From positions 1 to 50,654 of the forward strand of contig CAYYZY010000035.1 in the NCBI GenBank assembly GCA_964475955.1: 50,654 nt of DNA, read 5' to 3'. Below are positions 42,242 to 50,630 of this stretch, piece after piece; within the stretch, counting starts at the first letter, position 1; every line of letters starts with the position of its first letter. Both the position numbers and the translations under genes were made by a program. This DNA comes from DATKZH01 sp964475955 (GTDB lineage Bacteria; Planctomycetota; Planctomycetia; Pirellulales; Thermoguttaceae). The notes below the pieces were generated by a model that saw only the letters and a program-made list of their open reading frames with translations, had not been told where the DNA came from and searched no databases.

Positions 42242-42280
42242 GGCACGTTTCCAACGTGCCGGGCACGATGGAATCGTGCC
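42242..42280. repeat. Family A inverted hairpin pair
   Basis: Hairpin 42242-42260 (stem GGCACGTT, TCC loop) and hairpin 42262-42280 (stem GGCACGAT, GGA loop) separated by one base. This is the reverse arrangement of the 35070-35108 pair. It sits between convergent genes. Confidence 0.9.
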
Positions 42281-42302
42281 CCACGCGTTGACTTCTGGGT
42301 GC

Positions 42303-42716
42303 TTACCCTGAGTTTGCGCAATCCCCCGGCTCGGCGCCGGTCGCTTGGGTCGGCTGGGCGCGGGCGTCGTCGATGGGCATGGCCGGGCTGCCGAAGATGA
42401 CGAACTCCAACTCGTCGCCCGGGTCGGCCGCCAGCGCGTGGACGGCGCCGGCGGGGATTACGGCCACCGAGCCGGGTGCGATCGCGTGGGTTGCGCCTTC
42501 GACGGTGAGGGTGCCCCTGCCCGAGAGCACGTAGTACACCTCGTCGTAGGCGGCGTGGACGTGTGCGAGCCCCTTCGTCACGCGGACGACGTGGACGTTG
42601 GCGACGCCCCCCTCCCCGCCCGTCACGATCCGCTGCACGTGACCGAACGGACACTCCACCGGCTCGGTTTCGGCGCGGCGGCGAACGAGGGGTTTTTTGG
42701 CGGGGTGGTCGGTCAT
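42303..42716 (-). CDS. Cupin-domain protein
   Basis: A 137-residue single-domain cupin. Motif 1 reads HVHAAYDEVYYVLSGRGTL with two metal-type histidines and a glutamate; motif 2 reads PGSVAVIPAGAVHAL with the last histidine. Small cupins of this kind bind a metal and a sugar, sulfonate or other small ligand, or act as isomerases. It begins at ATG 42716, three bases after the sulfatase stop (a GTG at 42719 is an alternative), so the two are one operon. A role with the sulfatase in handling a sulfated sugar is a reasonable guess. Confidence 0.82.
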   Translation of the reverse strand: MTDHPAKKPLVRRRAETEPVECPFGHVQRIVTGGEGGVANVHVVRVTKGLAHVHAAYDEVYYVLSGRGTLTVEGATHAIAPGSVAVIPAGAVHALAADPGDELEFVIFGSPAMPIDDARAQPTQATGAEPGDCANSG

Positions 42717-42719
42717 CAC

Positions 42720-44546
42720 CTACTCCCCCCTCCGCGCGTACACGTAGAACGCCCCGCGCTGGCGGCCGTCGGGGAGGGTGAGCCAGGTTTGGAGGCGCGC
42801 GGGGCCCGGTTCGAGCGGGACGGTGAACGTGGCCGTGGTCGCCCCGGGTGGGACGGGCTGGGAGAGGTCGGCGCCTTCGATCTTCAGCCGGGCGCGGGTG
42901 GCCTCGATCGGCCCGTCGACCTGCGCCGGCCAGCGGCGCAGCTCGAATTGGTACTTGCCCGGCCGCACCACGTCGAGCGCCCACCAGCCGTTGGCCGTTG
43001 CGTGCGCGCCCTGGGGATCGCGGATGTGCGACTGGTTCCACGGCGATTGGGCCTGGGAGGGCGGGTGCCAGTCGTGGGCGATCAGTCGCGTGACGGGCTC
43101 CGCCTCGGAGCCGATGCCGAGGCGCACGAACTCGTCGAACACCTCCGAGAGGCTTTCCCACCAGCCGTCGTACGCGGCCCGGAGCTTCTCGACGGTTTGG
43201 GGCTCGCCGGCGGCCAGGTTGTTCTTCTGGCCCGGGTCGGCCTGGATATCGAAAAGCTGCTCGCCGTTGACCAGGCGCCACCGCTCGGTCATCACCGCGC
43301 ATTTGCGCCATTTTTCGGGATAGGAGATCCGCTGGGAGTGGACGAACAGCGTCCGCTCGGGCCACGCGGCGGCGGAACCGCGCACCAGCGGGGCGAGGCT
43401 CTTACCGTCCAGGGGCGGGCCGTCGGGCCGGGTGAGGCCGCAGAGGTCGGCCAGGGTGGGCAGGACGTCGACGTGCGCGGTGAGCTGATCCACGTCGCGC
43501 CCGCCGCCGATCCCTCCCTTGGGCCAGCGGATGAAGAAGGGCACGCGGTGTCCGCCATCGTATTCCGACCCCTTGACCCCGCGCATGCCGGCGTTGAAGC
43601 CGTTCCAGGTGCCCGTCTCTCGGCGGCGGCGCCCGGCGCCGGCGGCCGTGCCGTTGTCGGTCATGAAGACGAGGATCGTGTCGTCGGCCAGGTCCCACGC
43701 CTGGAGTTTGCCCAGCAGCTTGCCCATGTTCTCGTCGATGTTGGTGATCATCCCGTAGAAGTGGGCCATGGTGGGTGGAACGCCCTTGGCGGCGTACGGC
43801 TTCCAGTACTCATCGGCCACCAGGTACGGCCCGTGCGGGGCGTTGGTGGAGAGGTAGACGAAGAACGGCCGGTCGCGGTTCGCTTCGATGAAGCGCAGGG
43901 CGTCGGCGAACCAGACGTCGGTGCAGTAGCCCTCCACCTTTTCGGGCTTGCCGTTTCGGAAGTAGGTGTCGTCGAAGTAGTCGTTGCCCCAGTAGTCGGG
44001 CCCCTGGCCCACGCCGCCGCCGCCGTGGTAGAAGGCCTCGTCGAAGCCCTGGTCCTGGGGCCGGCAGGGGAAGTTGTCGCCCAGGTGCCACTTGCCGAAC
44101 ATGCCGGTGCGGTACCCGCCCGACTTGAACGTCTCGGCCAGCGTGACTTCGTCGGGGCTCATCAGCGAGCGGCCCATGATCGTGTGCCACACGCCGGTGC
44201 GCGTGGAGTAGCGGCCCGACATGAGGGCCGATCGCGTGGGCGAGCAGGTCGGATCGACGTGGAAATCGGTCAGGCGCACGCTCTGGGCGTAGAGCCGGTC
44301 GAGGTTGGGCGTCCGGATCATCGTGTTGCCGTGCGCGGCGACGTCGCCGTAGCCCTGGTCGTCGGTGATGACCAGCACCACGTTGGGCCGGGCGGCGCCG
44401 GCGGCCTGCACCCACGGGCCGGCGCAAGCGGCGAACGACACGACGGCAATCGCCGCAATAGCCCCTTTGCGCTCCGCGAAAAGGCGCCGGTTCGCGGAGC
44501 GAACCACGACACACACGGCTTGCGCCATCCGAAACGGCTCGATCAT
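42720..44546 (-). CDS. Secreted type I sulfatase
   Basis: A 608-residue arylsulfatase-family enzyme that hydrolyses sulfate esters, probably of polysaccharides. Its metal site starts VVLVITDDQGYGD (D62, D63), and the active-site motif CSPTRSALMSGR has C101 in the C-x-P-x-R form that is changed to formylglycine. TGMFGKWHLGD and VFMTDNGTAAG follow as expected. The C-terminal ~130 residues are a small beta domain. The start at ATG 44546 has AGGAGG upstream. The first 27 residues include SANRRLFAERKGAI, which is translated from the Family B repeat at 44456-44530, followed by the hydrophobic signal segment AIAAIAVVSFAACAGPWVQA. The operon partner is a cupin. Confidence 0.93.
   Translation of the reverse strand: MIEPFRMAQAVCVVVRSANRRLFAERKGAIAAIAVVSFAACAGPWVQAAGAARPNVVLVITDDQGYGDVAAHGNTMIRTPNLDRLYAQSVRLTDFHVDPTCSPTRSALMSGRYSTRTGVWHTIMGRSLMSPDEVTLAETFKSGGYRTGMFGKWHLGDNFPCRPQDQGFDEAFYHGGGGVGQGPDYWGNDYFDDTYFRNGKPEKVEGYCTDVWFADALRFIEANRDRPFFVYLSTNAPHGPYLVADEYWKPYAAKGVPPTMAHFYGMITNIDENMGKLLGKLQAWDLADDTILVFMTDNGTAAGAGRRRRETGTWNGFNAGMRGVKGSEYDGGHRVPFFIRWPKGGIGGGRDVDQLTAHVDVLPTLADLCGLTRPDGPPLDGKSLAPLVRGSAAAWPERTLFVHSQRISYPEKWRKCAVMTERWRLVNGEQLFDIQADPGQKNNLAAGEPQTVEKLRAAYDGWWESLSEVFDEFVRLGIGSEAEPVTRLIAHDWHPPSQAQSPWNQSHIRDPQGAHATANGWWALDVVRPGKYQFELRRWPAQVDGPIEATRARLKIEGADLSQPVPPGATTATFTVPLEPGPARLQTWLTLPDGRQRGAFYVYARRGE
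44456..44530 (+). repeat. Family B repeat inside the sulfatase gene
   Basis: GCGCTCCGCGAAAAGGCGCC, then a GTTCGC-GGA-GCGAAC hairpin, then CGACACACACGGCTTGCG. It covers the region coding for the n-region of the sulfatase signal peptide, directly after the start codon. Confidence 0.75.
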
Positions 44547-44689
44547 GGGAGGCCTCCTCGCGAGTTGGACGGAACGGCCGGCAAGGCCCGGTCGACACGG
44601 CGCTGCCGACCGGCAACACGGCGCTGCAAAGGTGCGCGCATCTCCAGGCGATCCAGCTTACCCGACGGCCCGGCTCGCCGCAAACAAAA

Positions 44690-44800
44690 GCCGGCTCAAG
44701 CCGGCTGAAGTCACCGGATAGGGGCCGTTTTTACCAGCTCAAGCCGGCGGCAAACACTGCGTCGGCTGAAGCCGACTCTCAGCATCGCCACGACGCTTCG
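44690..44800. repeat. Cluster of small hairpins
   Basis: AGCCGGCTCAAGCCGGCTGA, then CTCAAGCCGGCGG, GTCGGCTGAAGCCGAC and ACGACGCTTCGCGTCGT in succession. They are imperfect copies of short palindromes with CTCAAG, CTGAAG or CTTCGC centres. Confidence 0.55.
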
Positions 44801-44917
44801 CGTCGTAACGCACGAACCGGCGCTCCGCGTCTGGGGCATCGGTCAGGGCCGTTCACGCGCCGGTTGTGTCCCCGTTCGGACGCGAAGCGTCGAGGCCGCC
44901 CGTCCCCACGCGAAGCG

Positions 44918-45032
44918 CCTGTGAAAAAACCAACTCATGCTTGCACTGCTGTCCCAACTGCTTGATTTCCTATGCACGGAAATCCCACATCTTGCGATAG
45001 CATAGCAGGCACTGGCGGGTTCTTTCACAGCC
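44918..45032. mobile_element. 115-bp AT-richer MITE-like element
   Basis: Ends CCTGTGAAAAAACCAAC and, reversed, GCTGTGAAAGAACCCGC (13 of 17 match). The interior is visibly AT-richer than the surroundings (e.g. CTTGATTTCCTATGCACGG). Direct repeats GAAGCGTCGAGGCCGCCCG (44884 on) and GAAGCGTCGAAGCCGGCCG (45051 on), both continuing TCCCCA, lie outside. No coding capacity. Confidence 0.65.
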
Positions 45033-45110
45033 TGGAAACGTAGGAACGATGAAGCGTCGAAGCCGGCCGTCCCCAAGTGACGCCACCCAGCCCTTCCTCC
45101 CTACCTTCCC

Positions 45111-45146
45111 TCTCTGTGTCCTCCGTGCCTCTGTGGTTAATTTTTA
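45111..45146. repeat. Dispersed-repeat-like tract after PSD gene
   Basis: TCTCTGTGTCCTCCGTGCCT followed by CTGTGGTTAATTTTTAC. I recall this motif as frequent in several bacterial phyla including planctomycetes. A single copy was seen here. Confidence 0.35.
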
Positions 45147-45186
45147 CCCCCCCATAGCCACGTGGTCACCTTCATCCTCGCCATAC

Positions 45187-48100
45187 CTACTCCAGCGACA
45201 TCAGGTACGCGATGACGTCGGCCAGCTCCTGCTTGGTGACGAGCTTTTCGTTGCCCTCGGGCATGATCGACATGCCCGTGTTGACCAGCTCGTCGATGTT
45301 CGTGCGCAACACCGTGTCCGACTCGCCTTCGGCCCGCTTGAGCGTGATGCTGGTGGCCGTCTCCGACTCGATCATGCCGGTCACCGAGAGCCCGTCGTCG
45401 GTCACCACCACGTAGTTCAGGTACTGCGGGAGCACGTCGCGGTTGGGGTCGAGCACCGAGAGGAGGATCGTTTCCGGGCCGCGATTCTGGATCGTGTCCA
45501 GCGGCAGCCCGAGCTCCACTCCGTAATCCTCCAGCCGGTGGCACTTGGAGCACTCCCGGCGGAAGACCGTGCGCCCGCGCTCGGCGTCGCCGAGCATTTC
45601 GAGCACGTCGGCCCATGCCTTGACGATTTGCTCGCGCGGGGCGAGCTGGGCGCTTTCCAAAAGGCCGGCGGCCTGTCGGCGGATCGTCGAGTCGGAGTGC
45701 GTGGTGAGGAACCGGATTCGGGCCGTGTCGAGCTGGTTGGGCAGGATGAGGCCGTCTTCGATCGCGGCCAGGAGGACGGAGATGCGCTCGGGCCTTGCGA
45801 ACAGGGCCTCGGCCGCCTCGCCGCGCACCTTGGGCGTGAAGCCGATCCATGCGTCGACGATGATTTCGGGCACGCCGTCCTCGGCGAACCGGTTGAGCGC
45901 CTGGATGGCGGCGGTTTGGACCTCCTGGGGCTGCGTGCTGTCGAGCAGGTCGGCCAGCAGGTCGACCACGTCGTCGAAGGCGGCCAGCCCCAGCGAGCGA
46001 ATGGCGGCTACGCGCTTCGGCAGCGCCAGGCCGGGATCGGCCGCGGCCTGCTTGGCATCGTCGACCATCTGTTCGAGCAGGTCGCCGGCCCGCGAGCCGC
46101 CGTCGGAACCCAGGCTCGCCAGCAGCGGGCTCCCCGAATCGGCCAGGCCCTTGCTGAGCCCGCGCACCGCCGCCTGGGCGAGGGCCCGCTGGTCGTCGGG
46201 AAAGCCTTCGAGCGTCTGGAGCACCTCGGCGACCTGATCGCTGCGGTTCTCCAGCCCGGCCTGCCTGGCCAGCTCTTCGAGGAAGGCGCGTCCCGGCTTG
46301 GTGGCTCGCCACGCGGGGTCGGCCCCGAGCAGGGCGAACAGCTCGCCGGCGCGCCCGAGGCACGAGCTGAGCACGGCCACGCGCATCCAGCGGTCCGAGG
46401 CGTCGCGCTTGGCGATCTCGGCCAGCGCGGCGGTCGCCCGGCTGCTCGGGATCTCTCCCAGCGTGAACCCCAACTGGTAGCGCACGCGCGGGTCGTCGTC
46501 GCCGGTCATCGTGTAGAGCTTTTCGCGCACCGTGGGCGCTTCGGCCAGCACGCTTTCGGCCACGCGCACGGCGTGCTCTCGCACGCGGGGGTGGTCGTCG
46601 TTGAGCCGCGCGACGACGACCTCGGCCGTGAGGGCCGCGAGGCCGTCGAGCGCGTAGAGGGCGTGCATCCGCCCCAGGGGCGACGGCGAGTCGGCGGCCA
46701 AGGCGATCAGCGGCTCGATCGCCCGGTGGTCCTGTCGCTCGTACAGCAGCCGGCTGGCCGTGCGGCGGTGCCAACTGTTGGGATGGGCCAACAGCGCGAC
46801 CAGTTCCGCCGTCGACGCCTCGCCCAACCGCACCGGCGGGGGTTGCTCGAACCCCTCGGGCACGATCCGGTAGAGGCGCCCCCGGTCCTTGCCGGAGGTC
46901 AGGTCGAGGTGCTTCTTGGCCGAGGGGGGGACGGCCCCAGGGTGCTCGTAGACCTCGCGGTACATGTCGGCCAGGTAGAGGGCGCCGTCGGGGGCGTGGG
47001 CGCACTGGATGGGGCGGAACCAGATCTCCTCCGACGCCAGGAACTCCTCCTCCTTCTCCACGCGATACGCCGCGAAGCCGACGCCGTCGGGCTCCAGGCG
47101 CATGTGGTGTACGATGTTGCTCGCCCCCTCGCACACGAAGGCGTCGCCCCGGCAATCCTCCGGCAGGGCGCTTCCCGTGTAGATCGTGGTGCCGCACACG
47201 CCCGTAAAATACCCGGCCGGGGTGCCCCCGCCCTCGATCGGCCCGGTAAACGTCCCCTTGACCCGCAGCTCGGTGCGGAGGATGCGCCAGGGCTCGACCG
47301 GGCTGGTGCGGTAGACCTTGCTACCGCTCTTCCAGATGGCCACCCGGGGCGAAGGGGCGGAGAGGTACGGGTTGCGCGCCACGTAGCGGTCCTCGTACAT
47401 GATCATGTAGATGGGCGCGCTGTTGGAGCACTCGAACTTGCGGCCCCAGGCGTCGAAGCTCATGCCGAACTGGGCGCCGCCGCTTTCCAGGCGCAGTTGG
47501 CCGGTGCAGGGGCGGAAGCTGAAGTCGCGGCCGCGCGACTGCACCGGCTCGGCCTCGCGCCCTTCCGCGCGCCGCTGCCAGCGCACGGCGCGCAGGGCCC
47601 CGCCGGTGGTGCTCGTCATGCCGTGGATGCGGTTATCGAGCCCCCAGCGCAGGCTGTTGGGGAGCGAGTTGGGATTATGCAGCCCGAACCCGGTGATGAC
47701 CACCTCGCGCAGGTCGGCCTTGGCGTCGCCGTCCTCGTCCTTGCAGTAGAGGACGTCGGGCGCGCAGGTGATGAACACGCCGCCGTCGAAGCAGGCGACG
47801 CCCGTGGGGCACAGCAGCCCGTCGACGAATACGGTGCTCTTGTCGAACCGGCCGTCGTGGTCGGTGTCTTCCAGGAGCGACACCCGGGCGTCGTTCGACT
47901 GGAACCGGGCGGAGTTCTTCTCGGCGTAGGTGGTCAGTTCGACCACGTACGCGCGGCCGTTCGCGTCGAACGCCAGGTCGATCGAGTCGCGGATCAACGG
48001 TTCGCTGGCCACCAGGTCGAGCCGGAAGCCGGGCACGAGGTGGAAGGCCTCGAGCGACTCGGCCGGCTCCCGGGGCGGGATACGGGGGAGGCGCTCCTTG

Positions 48101-48342
48101 TAGTCGATGCTCGGATCGATCTTCTCGACGTAACCGTCCTGCTTCACCTCGTACACGCCCTGCTTCGCCGTGCCGGCCTCGGCTTTCGACTCGGCTCCCC
48201 GCGCAACCGCAGCCGAGAAGGCGACCGACGCCAGCACGACCGACGCCAGTACGGGAACACGAACGACGCTTGCGAGCGAACCGGGGGCACCGCAGCAGCG
48301 CGACGGGACGTGTCCGTGCTCGCTTCGCCCGATCCAGGTCAT
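45187..48342 (-). CDS. PSD/PVC-type secreted dehydrogenase with haem site
   Basis: A 1051-residue exported protein of the planctomycete "membrane-bound dehydrogenase" family. A signal peptide (about 20-45, VLASVVLASVAFSAAVARGA) is followed by a beta-propeller region (about 85-490) with LVASEPLIRDSIDLAFDANG, FDGGVFITCAPDVLYCKDEDGD and GPIEGGGTPAGYF; then HEAT-type helical repeats (about 500-880); then a c-type cytochrome domain with CSKCH at residues 931-935 and the ending LADVIAYLMSLE. Such proteins are thought to oxidise sugars or alcohols and pass electrons to haem; substrates are mostly unproven. I start at ATG 48342, preceded by GGAGG; the longer frame would run into the Family B repeat. 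It is upstream of the sulfatase-cupin pair on the same strand. Confidence 0.9.
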   Translation of the reverse strand: MTWIGRSEHGHVPSRCCGAPGSLASVVRVPVLASVVLASVAFSAAVARGAESKAEAGTAKQGVYEVKQDGYVEKIDPSIDYKERLPRIPPREPAESLEAFHLVPGFRLDLVASEPLIRDSIDLAFDANGRAYVVELTTYAEKNSARFQSNDARVSLLEDTDHDGRFDKSTVFVDGLLCPTGVACFDGGVFITCAPDVLYCKDEDGDAKADLREVVITGFGLHNPNSLPNSLRWGLDNRIHGMTSTTGGALRAVRWQRRAEGREAEPVQSRGRDFSFRPCTGQLRLESGGAQFGMSFDAWGRKFECSNSAPIYMIMYEDRYVARNPYLSAPSPRVAIWKSGSKVYRTSPVEPWRILRTELRVKGTFTGPIEGGGTPAGYFTGVCGTTIYTGSALPEDCRGDAFVCEGASNIVHHMRLEPDGVGFAAYRVEKEEEFLASEEIWFRPIQCAHAPDGALYLADMYREVYEHPGAVPPSAKKHLDLTSGKDRGRLYRIVPEGFEQPPPVRLGEASTAELVALLAHPNSWHRRTASRLLYERQDHRAIEPLIALAADSPSPLGRMHALYALDGLAALTAEVVVARLNDDHPRVREHAVRVAESVLAEAPTVREKLYTMTGDDDPRVRYQLGFTLGEIPSSRATAALAEIAKRDASDRWMRVAVLSSCLGRAGELFALLGADPAWRATKPGRAFLEELARQAGLENRSDQVAEVLQTLEGFPDDQRALAQAAVRGLSKGLADSGSPLLASLGSDGGSRAGDLLEQMVDDAKQAAADPGLALPKRVAAIRSLGLAAFDDVVDLLADLLDSTQPQEVQTAAIQALNRFAEDGVPEIIVDAWIGFTPKVRGEAAEALFARPERISVLLAAIEDGLILPNQLDTARIRFLTTHSDSTIRRQAAGLLESAQLAPREQIVKAWADVLEMLGDAERGRTVFRRECSKCHRLEDYGVELGLPLDTIQNRGPETILLSVLDPNRDVLPQYLNYVVVTDDGLSVTGMIESETATSITLKRAEGESDTVLRTNIDELVNTGMSIMPEGNEKLVTKQELADVIAYLMSLE

Positions 48343-48397
48343 CTGCCGGTCCTCCAGGGAGACACTCGAGACGGCCGCTCCGGCAGCGGCCAATCCG

Positions 48398-48434
48398 CGG
48401 CTGTCGTTATGGTCGCTCTTCGCTCCGCGCAAAG
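48398..48434 (+). repeat. Family B repeat, short copy
   Basis: CGGCTGTCGTTATGGTCGCT followed by CTTCGCTCCGCGCAAAG, nearly the same as 3969-4005. It lies in the 112-bp gap upstream of the PSD-type gene, where it would otherwise extend that reading frame. Confidence 0.75.
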
Positions 48435-48454
48435 ACGCTTGTTTTTTCCTCCCG

Positions 48455-49813
48455 TCACTCCACCCCCAACAACTGCCGAATCGCCCTTTTCACCACGCGT
48501 TCGCTCTCGGGCACGATCGCCGAGGCCGACGGCTCGTAGCCGCCCTGCTCGAACGCCTCGGCGGTGCACACGTAGCCCGGCGTGCCGATCCCGTAGCCGG
48601 CCACCGCCACGAACTCGTCGGGCAAGAGCCCCGTGGCGTAGTGCTGGAAGGCGACCATCGGCTCGCCAGGCAGATGGACGACCCGCGCCGGGCCGATCTC
48701 CAGCGTGCTGAACTCGATCGGCTCGGCGAGCTTTTGGATTCGGGCGAGCCGCCCGGCGGCGGCGACGCGGTCGTCGGGCTTGGCCTCGGGGTTTTCGAGG
48801 GTGGCCCGGTTGGCGCCGGGGTCGCGGCCGGCGTCGGTCCGGGCGGTGAGCTCGACGGGGACGGTGCGCCACGCGATGCGCTCCGCCGGGGCCGAGCGCG
48901 TGGAAGCGATCGAGGCCTTCATCCCGGCGCAGAGCCGTTCGGCCAGGGCGGCGCGGCAATCGGGCGTCCCTCGGTTGTACTTGCCCGCGGTCACGTCGCC
49001 CGCGCAGCCGGTGAAGTAGATTTGAAACACGCCCTCTTCCTCTTCCAGCCTCTGGCGGGCCATGCCGGGGAAGTCGTAGCTGGCGCGGCCCTCGCGGTAG
49101 TAGGTCTGCGGGTGCGTGGCGTAGTAGTGCAGGCGGACCAGGGGCTTGTTGCCCGAGGCGAGCGTGATCGTTCGCAGCATCGGGTCGATGCCGCCTTCGG
49201 GCATGGCGGCCAGTTCGGGGTCGCGGCAGGCGCTCCAGCGGGTCAACAGCTTGCCTTCCGGCGTGATCACCCGGCGGATGGCGGCCACCCGGTCGACCCG
49301 GGCCTGGCCCAGGCCCACGGTGTCGAACGATTGAAGGTCGTCGAGCGACTGCTTCACGGCCTCGGCCACCCGGTCGGTGATCTCGTCGAGCGTCTCGAGG
49401 CTGCGGTACTCGGGCGGGTCCTTCTGCTTCTCGAGCAGCTCCTGGGCGCCGCCGTCGAACGGGGGGGCCGTGTGCTGGTGAACGCAGTGCACGGCCACGC
49501 AGGAGGGCTCGGCCCCGGCGGCGGCCGCGATCTTGGTCCGGAAGGCGGCATGGGCACATTCGCCCAGGGTACACCAGTCAACCGCGCAGAGCACGTAGCG
49601 CTTCGAGCCGTCGTCGAGCACGACGCCCTTGGCCAAAAGCGGGTGCTCCACCGTGGCCAGCGGCTCGCTGTAGAGCAGGTCGCCCAGCGGCAGGGTGACG
49701 TCGGCCTGGAACGTGGCCACGCCGAGCGGCGCGGCTTCCGCGCCCACGGTCGCGCCCGGAAGACAGGCAAGGACCAGGCATCCGACGGCGATCCAAACGG
49801 TCATACGGCCCAT
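48455..49813 (-). CDS. Secreted neutral/alkaline ceramidase-like protein
   Basis: A 452-residue exported protein. After a signal peptide (MTVWIAVGCLVLACLPGATVGAEA region) the sequence reads LGVATFQADVTLPLGD, a pattern like the start of neutral ceramidase-type proteins (G-x-x-x-x-D-I-T-P). AVDWCTLGE and AVHCVHQHTAP supply histidines resembling the zinc site of that family, and VRLHYYATHPQTYYREG and FTGCAGDVTAGKYN are further matches; GCAGD is a well-known planctomycete version. It may hydrolyse an N-acyl sphingolipid or, more likely here, an unknown amide. ATG 49813 has AAAGGG upstream. The PSD-type gene follows after 112 bp. Confidence 0.78.
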   Translation of the reverse strand: MGRMTVWIAVGCLVLACLPGATVGAEAAPLGVATFQADVTLPLGDLLYSEPLATVEHPLLAKGVVLDDGSKRYVLCAVDWCTLGECAHAAFRTKIAAAAGAEPSCVAVHCVHQHTAPPFDGGAQELLEKQKDPPEYRSLETLDEITDRVAEAVKQSLDDLQSFDTVGLGQARVDRVAAIRRVITPEGKLLTRWSACRDPELAAMPEGGIDPMLRTITLASGNKPLVRLHYYATHPQTYYREGRASYDFPGMARQRLEEEEGVFQIYFTGCAGDVTAGKYNRGTPDCRAALAERLCAGMKASIASTRSAPAERIAWRTVPVELTARTDAGRDPGANRATLENPEAKPDDRVAAAGRLARIQKLAEPIEFSTLEIGPARVVHLPGEPMVAFQHYATGLLPDEFVAVAGYGIGTPGYVCTAEAFEQGGYEPSASAIVPESERVVKRAIRQLLGVE

Positions 49814-50306
49814 GACAAAACCCTTTCGTTGGATTGAAGGCGGCGGGTTCGACGGCGGCTCGACAGCGTAGGGTGGGTCGAGGTACGAGACCCACGCGTT
49901 CGGTTCTCCACGTGGGATGCCGCTGCCGGCTTGCCCAGCAGTGCGGAAAGCACGATTGGACAAGCCGACCGTGGCAACCCGGATTCGTTCGCTACGGCTC
50001 TGGTGGGATAACCCTATGACAAGCGCGAGCGCCCTCGTCGGGTGAGTCGAGCGGCCTTCTGCGGAGGCATGCTATCACCGGAACCGGTCGCGTGCAAGCA
50101 CGCGGCCAACCGCCGGACCGCGATCGATCGCGCCGGCCCCGGCCGCTTTATTGGGCTTTGCCTTGTTGTGGCTTCTCTTCTCCTTCACCTGGAGCTAAAC
50201 TGAAGCCACTGTTCAACCACGAGCGCCACGGTTTCAAGCCGTTGCGTGCTACGTCTTCAGGCCGTTGTCCACCATTCGCGTCCCGGCAAGACGGAGGAAC
50301 CGAATC
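49814..50306. other. 493-bp divergent intergenic region
   Basis: Between the ceramidase-like gene (minus) and the aminotransferase gene (plus). It holds repeats at 49868-49966. From 50150 to 50230 the sequence is less GC-rich (CTTGTTGTGGCTTCTCTTCT), but no promoter hexamer pair at proper spacing was found. Confidence 0.5.
49868..49966. repeat. Family C half-element plus hairpin repeat
   Basis: GTAGGGTGGGTCGAGGTACG begins a GTGGGTC/GACCCAC hairpin (49873-49895). Then GGCTTGCCCAGCAGTGCGG (49928-49946) matches the loop and left arm of 12485-12503, and a GGACAAGCC arm near 49958-49966 closes a second imperfect hairpin. Confidence 0.6.
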
Positions 50307-50630
50307 ATGCAGGACCGGAACATGACTCGTCGAGGATTGCTCAAAAGTGCCCTCATCGGCAGTGCCACTCTCGCCGCTTCACCGCGCGGCCGCGCCGGGG
50401 CCGGAATCGGCGGCGCCGGCACCCCTGCCGCGCTCGGCGGCCAACCCGTGCGGACGGCCCCTTTCCCTCGTTGGCCCGACTTCGGCGAGGCCGACGAGAA
50501 GGCGGTGCTGCCCGTCCTCCGCAGCGGCGTCTGGTCCAGGTCCAAAGTGGTGGTGGAGGCCGAAAAGCGATTCGCTCAGCTCATGGATGCGGACTATTGC
50601 CTAGTGGTCTGTCCACATAGAGTTTACTAG
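50307..50630 (+). pseudogene. Truncated Tat-signal DegT-type aminotransferase
   Basis: GGAGGA precedes ATG 50307. The product starts with a twin-arginine signal (MTRRGLLKSALIGSATLAAS, residues 6-25) and continues ALGGQPVRTAPFPRWPDFGE, VLRSGVWSRSKVVVEAEKRF and AQLMDADYCLVV, which is the normal beginning of DegT/DnrJ-family enzymes seen in planctomycetes. Here the family would continue with a short A-N-G-T-type loop, but the sequence changes to CPHRVY and stops at 50630, after 107 residues instead of about 400. No PLP-lysine is reached. The gene has been cut, probably by insertion at about 50610, or the sequence ends in an assembly artefact. Confidence 0.7.

Larger units (their letters stand above)
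44547..45186. other. 640-bp repeat-rich intergenic region
   Basis: Between the PSD-type gene stop and the sulfatase start. Contains hairpins at 44690-44800, the MITE-like element 44918-45032 with 25-bp direct repeats on both sides, and a repeat-like tract at 45111-45146. A short open frame across 44843-45076 runs through the element and is not a convincing gene. Confidence 0.6.

Noticed and set aside
44843..45076. A 77-residue open frame on the minus strand
   Set aside because: It crosses the MITE-like element and its direct repeats, with no ribosome-binding site or protein-like pattern.
45049..48711. A 1220-residue open frame on the plus strand
   Set aside because: It is antisense to the PSD-type dehydrogenase, which has a clear family, signal peptide, start and haem motif.
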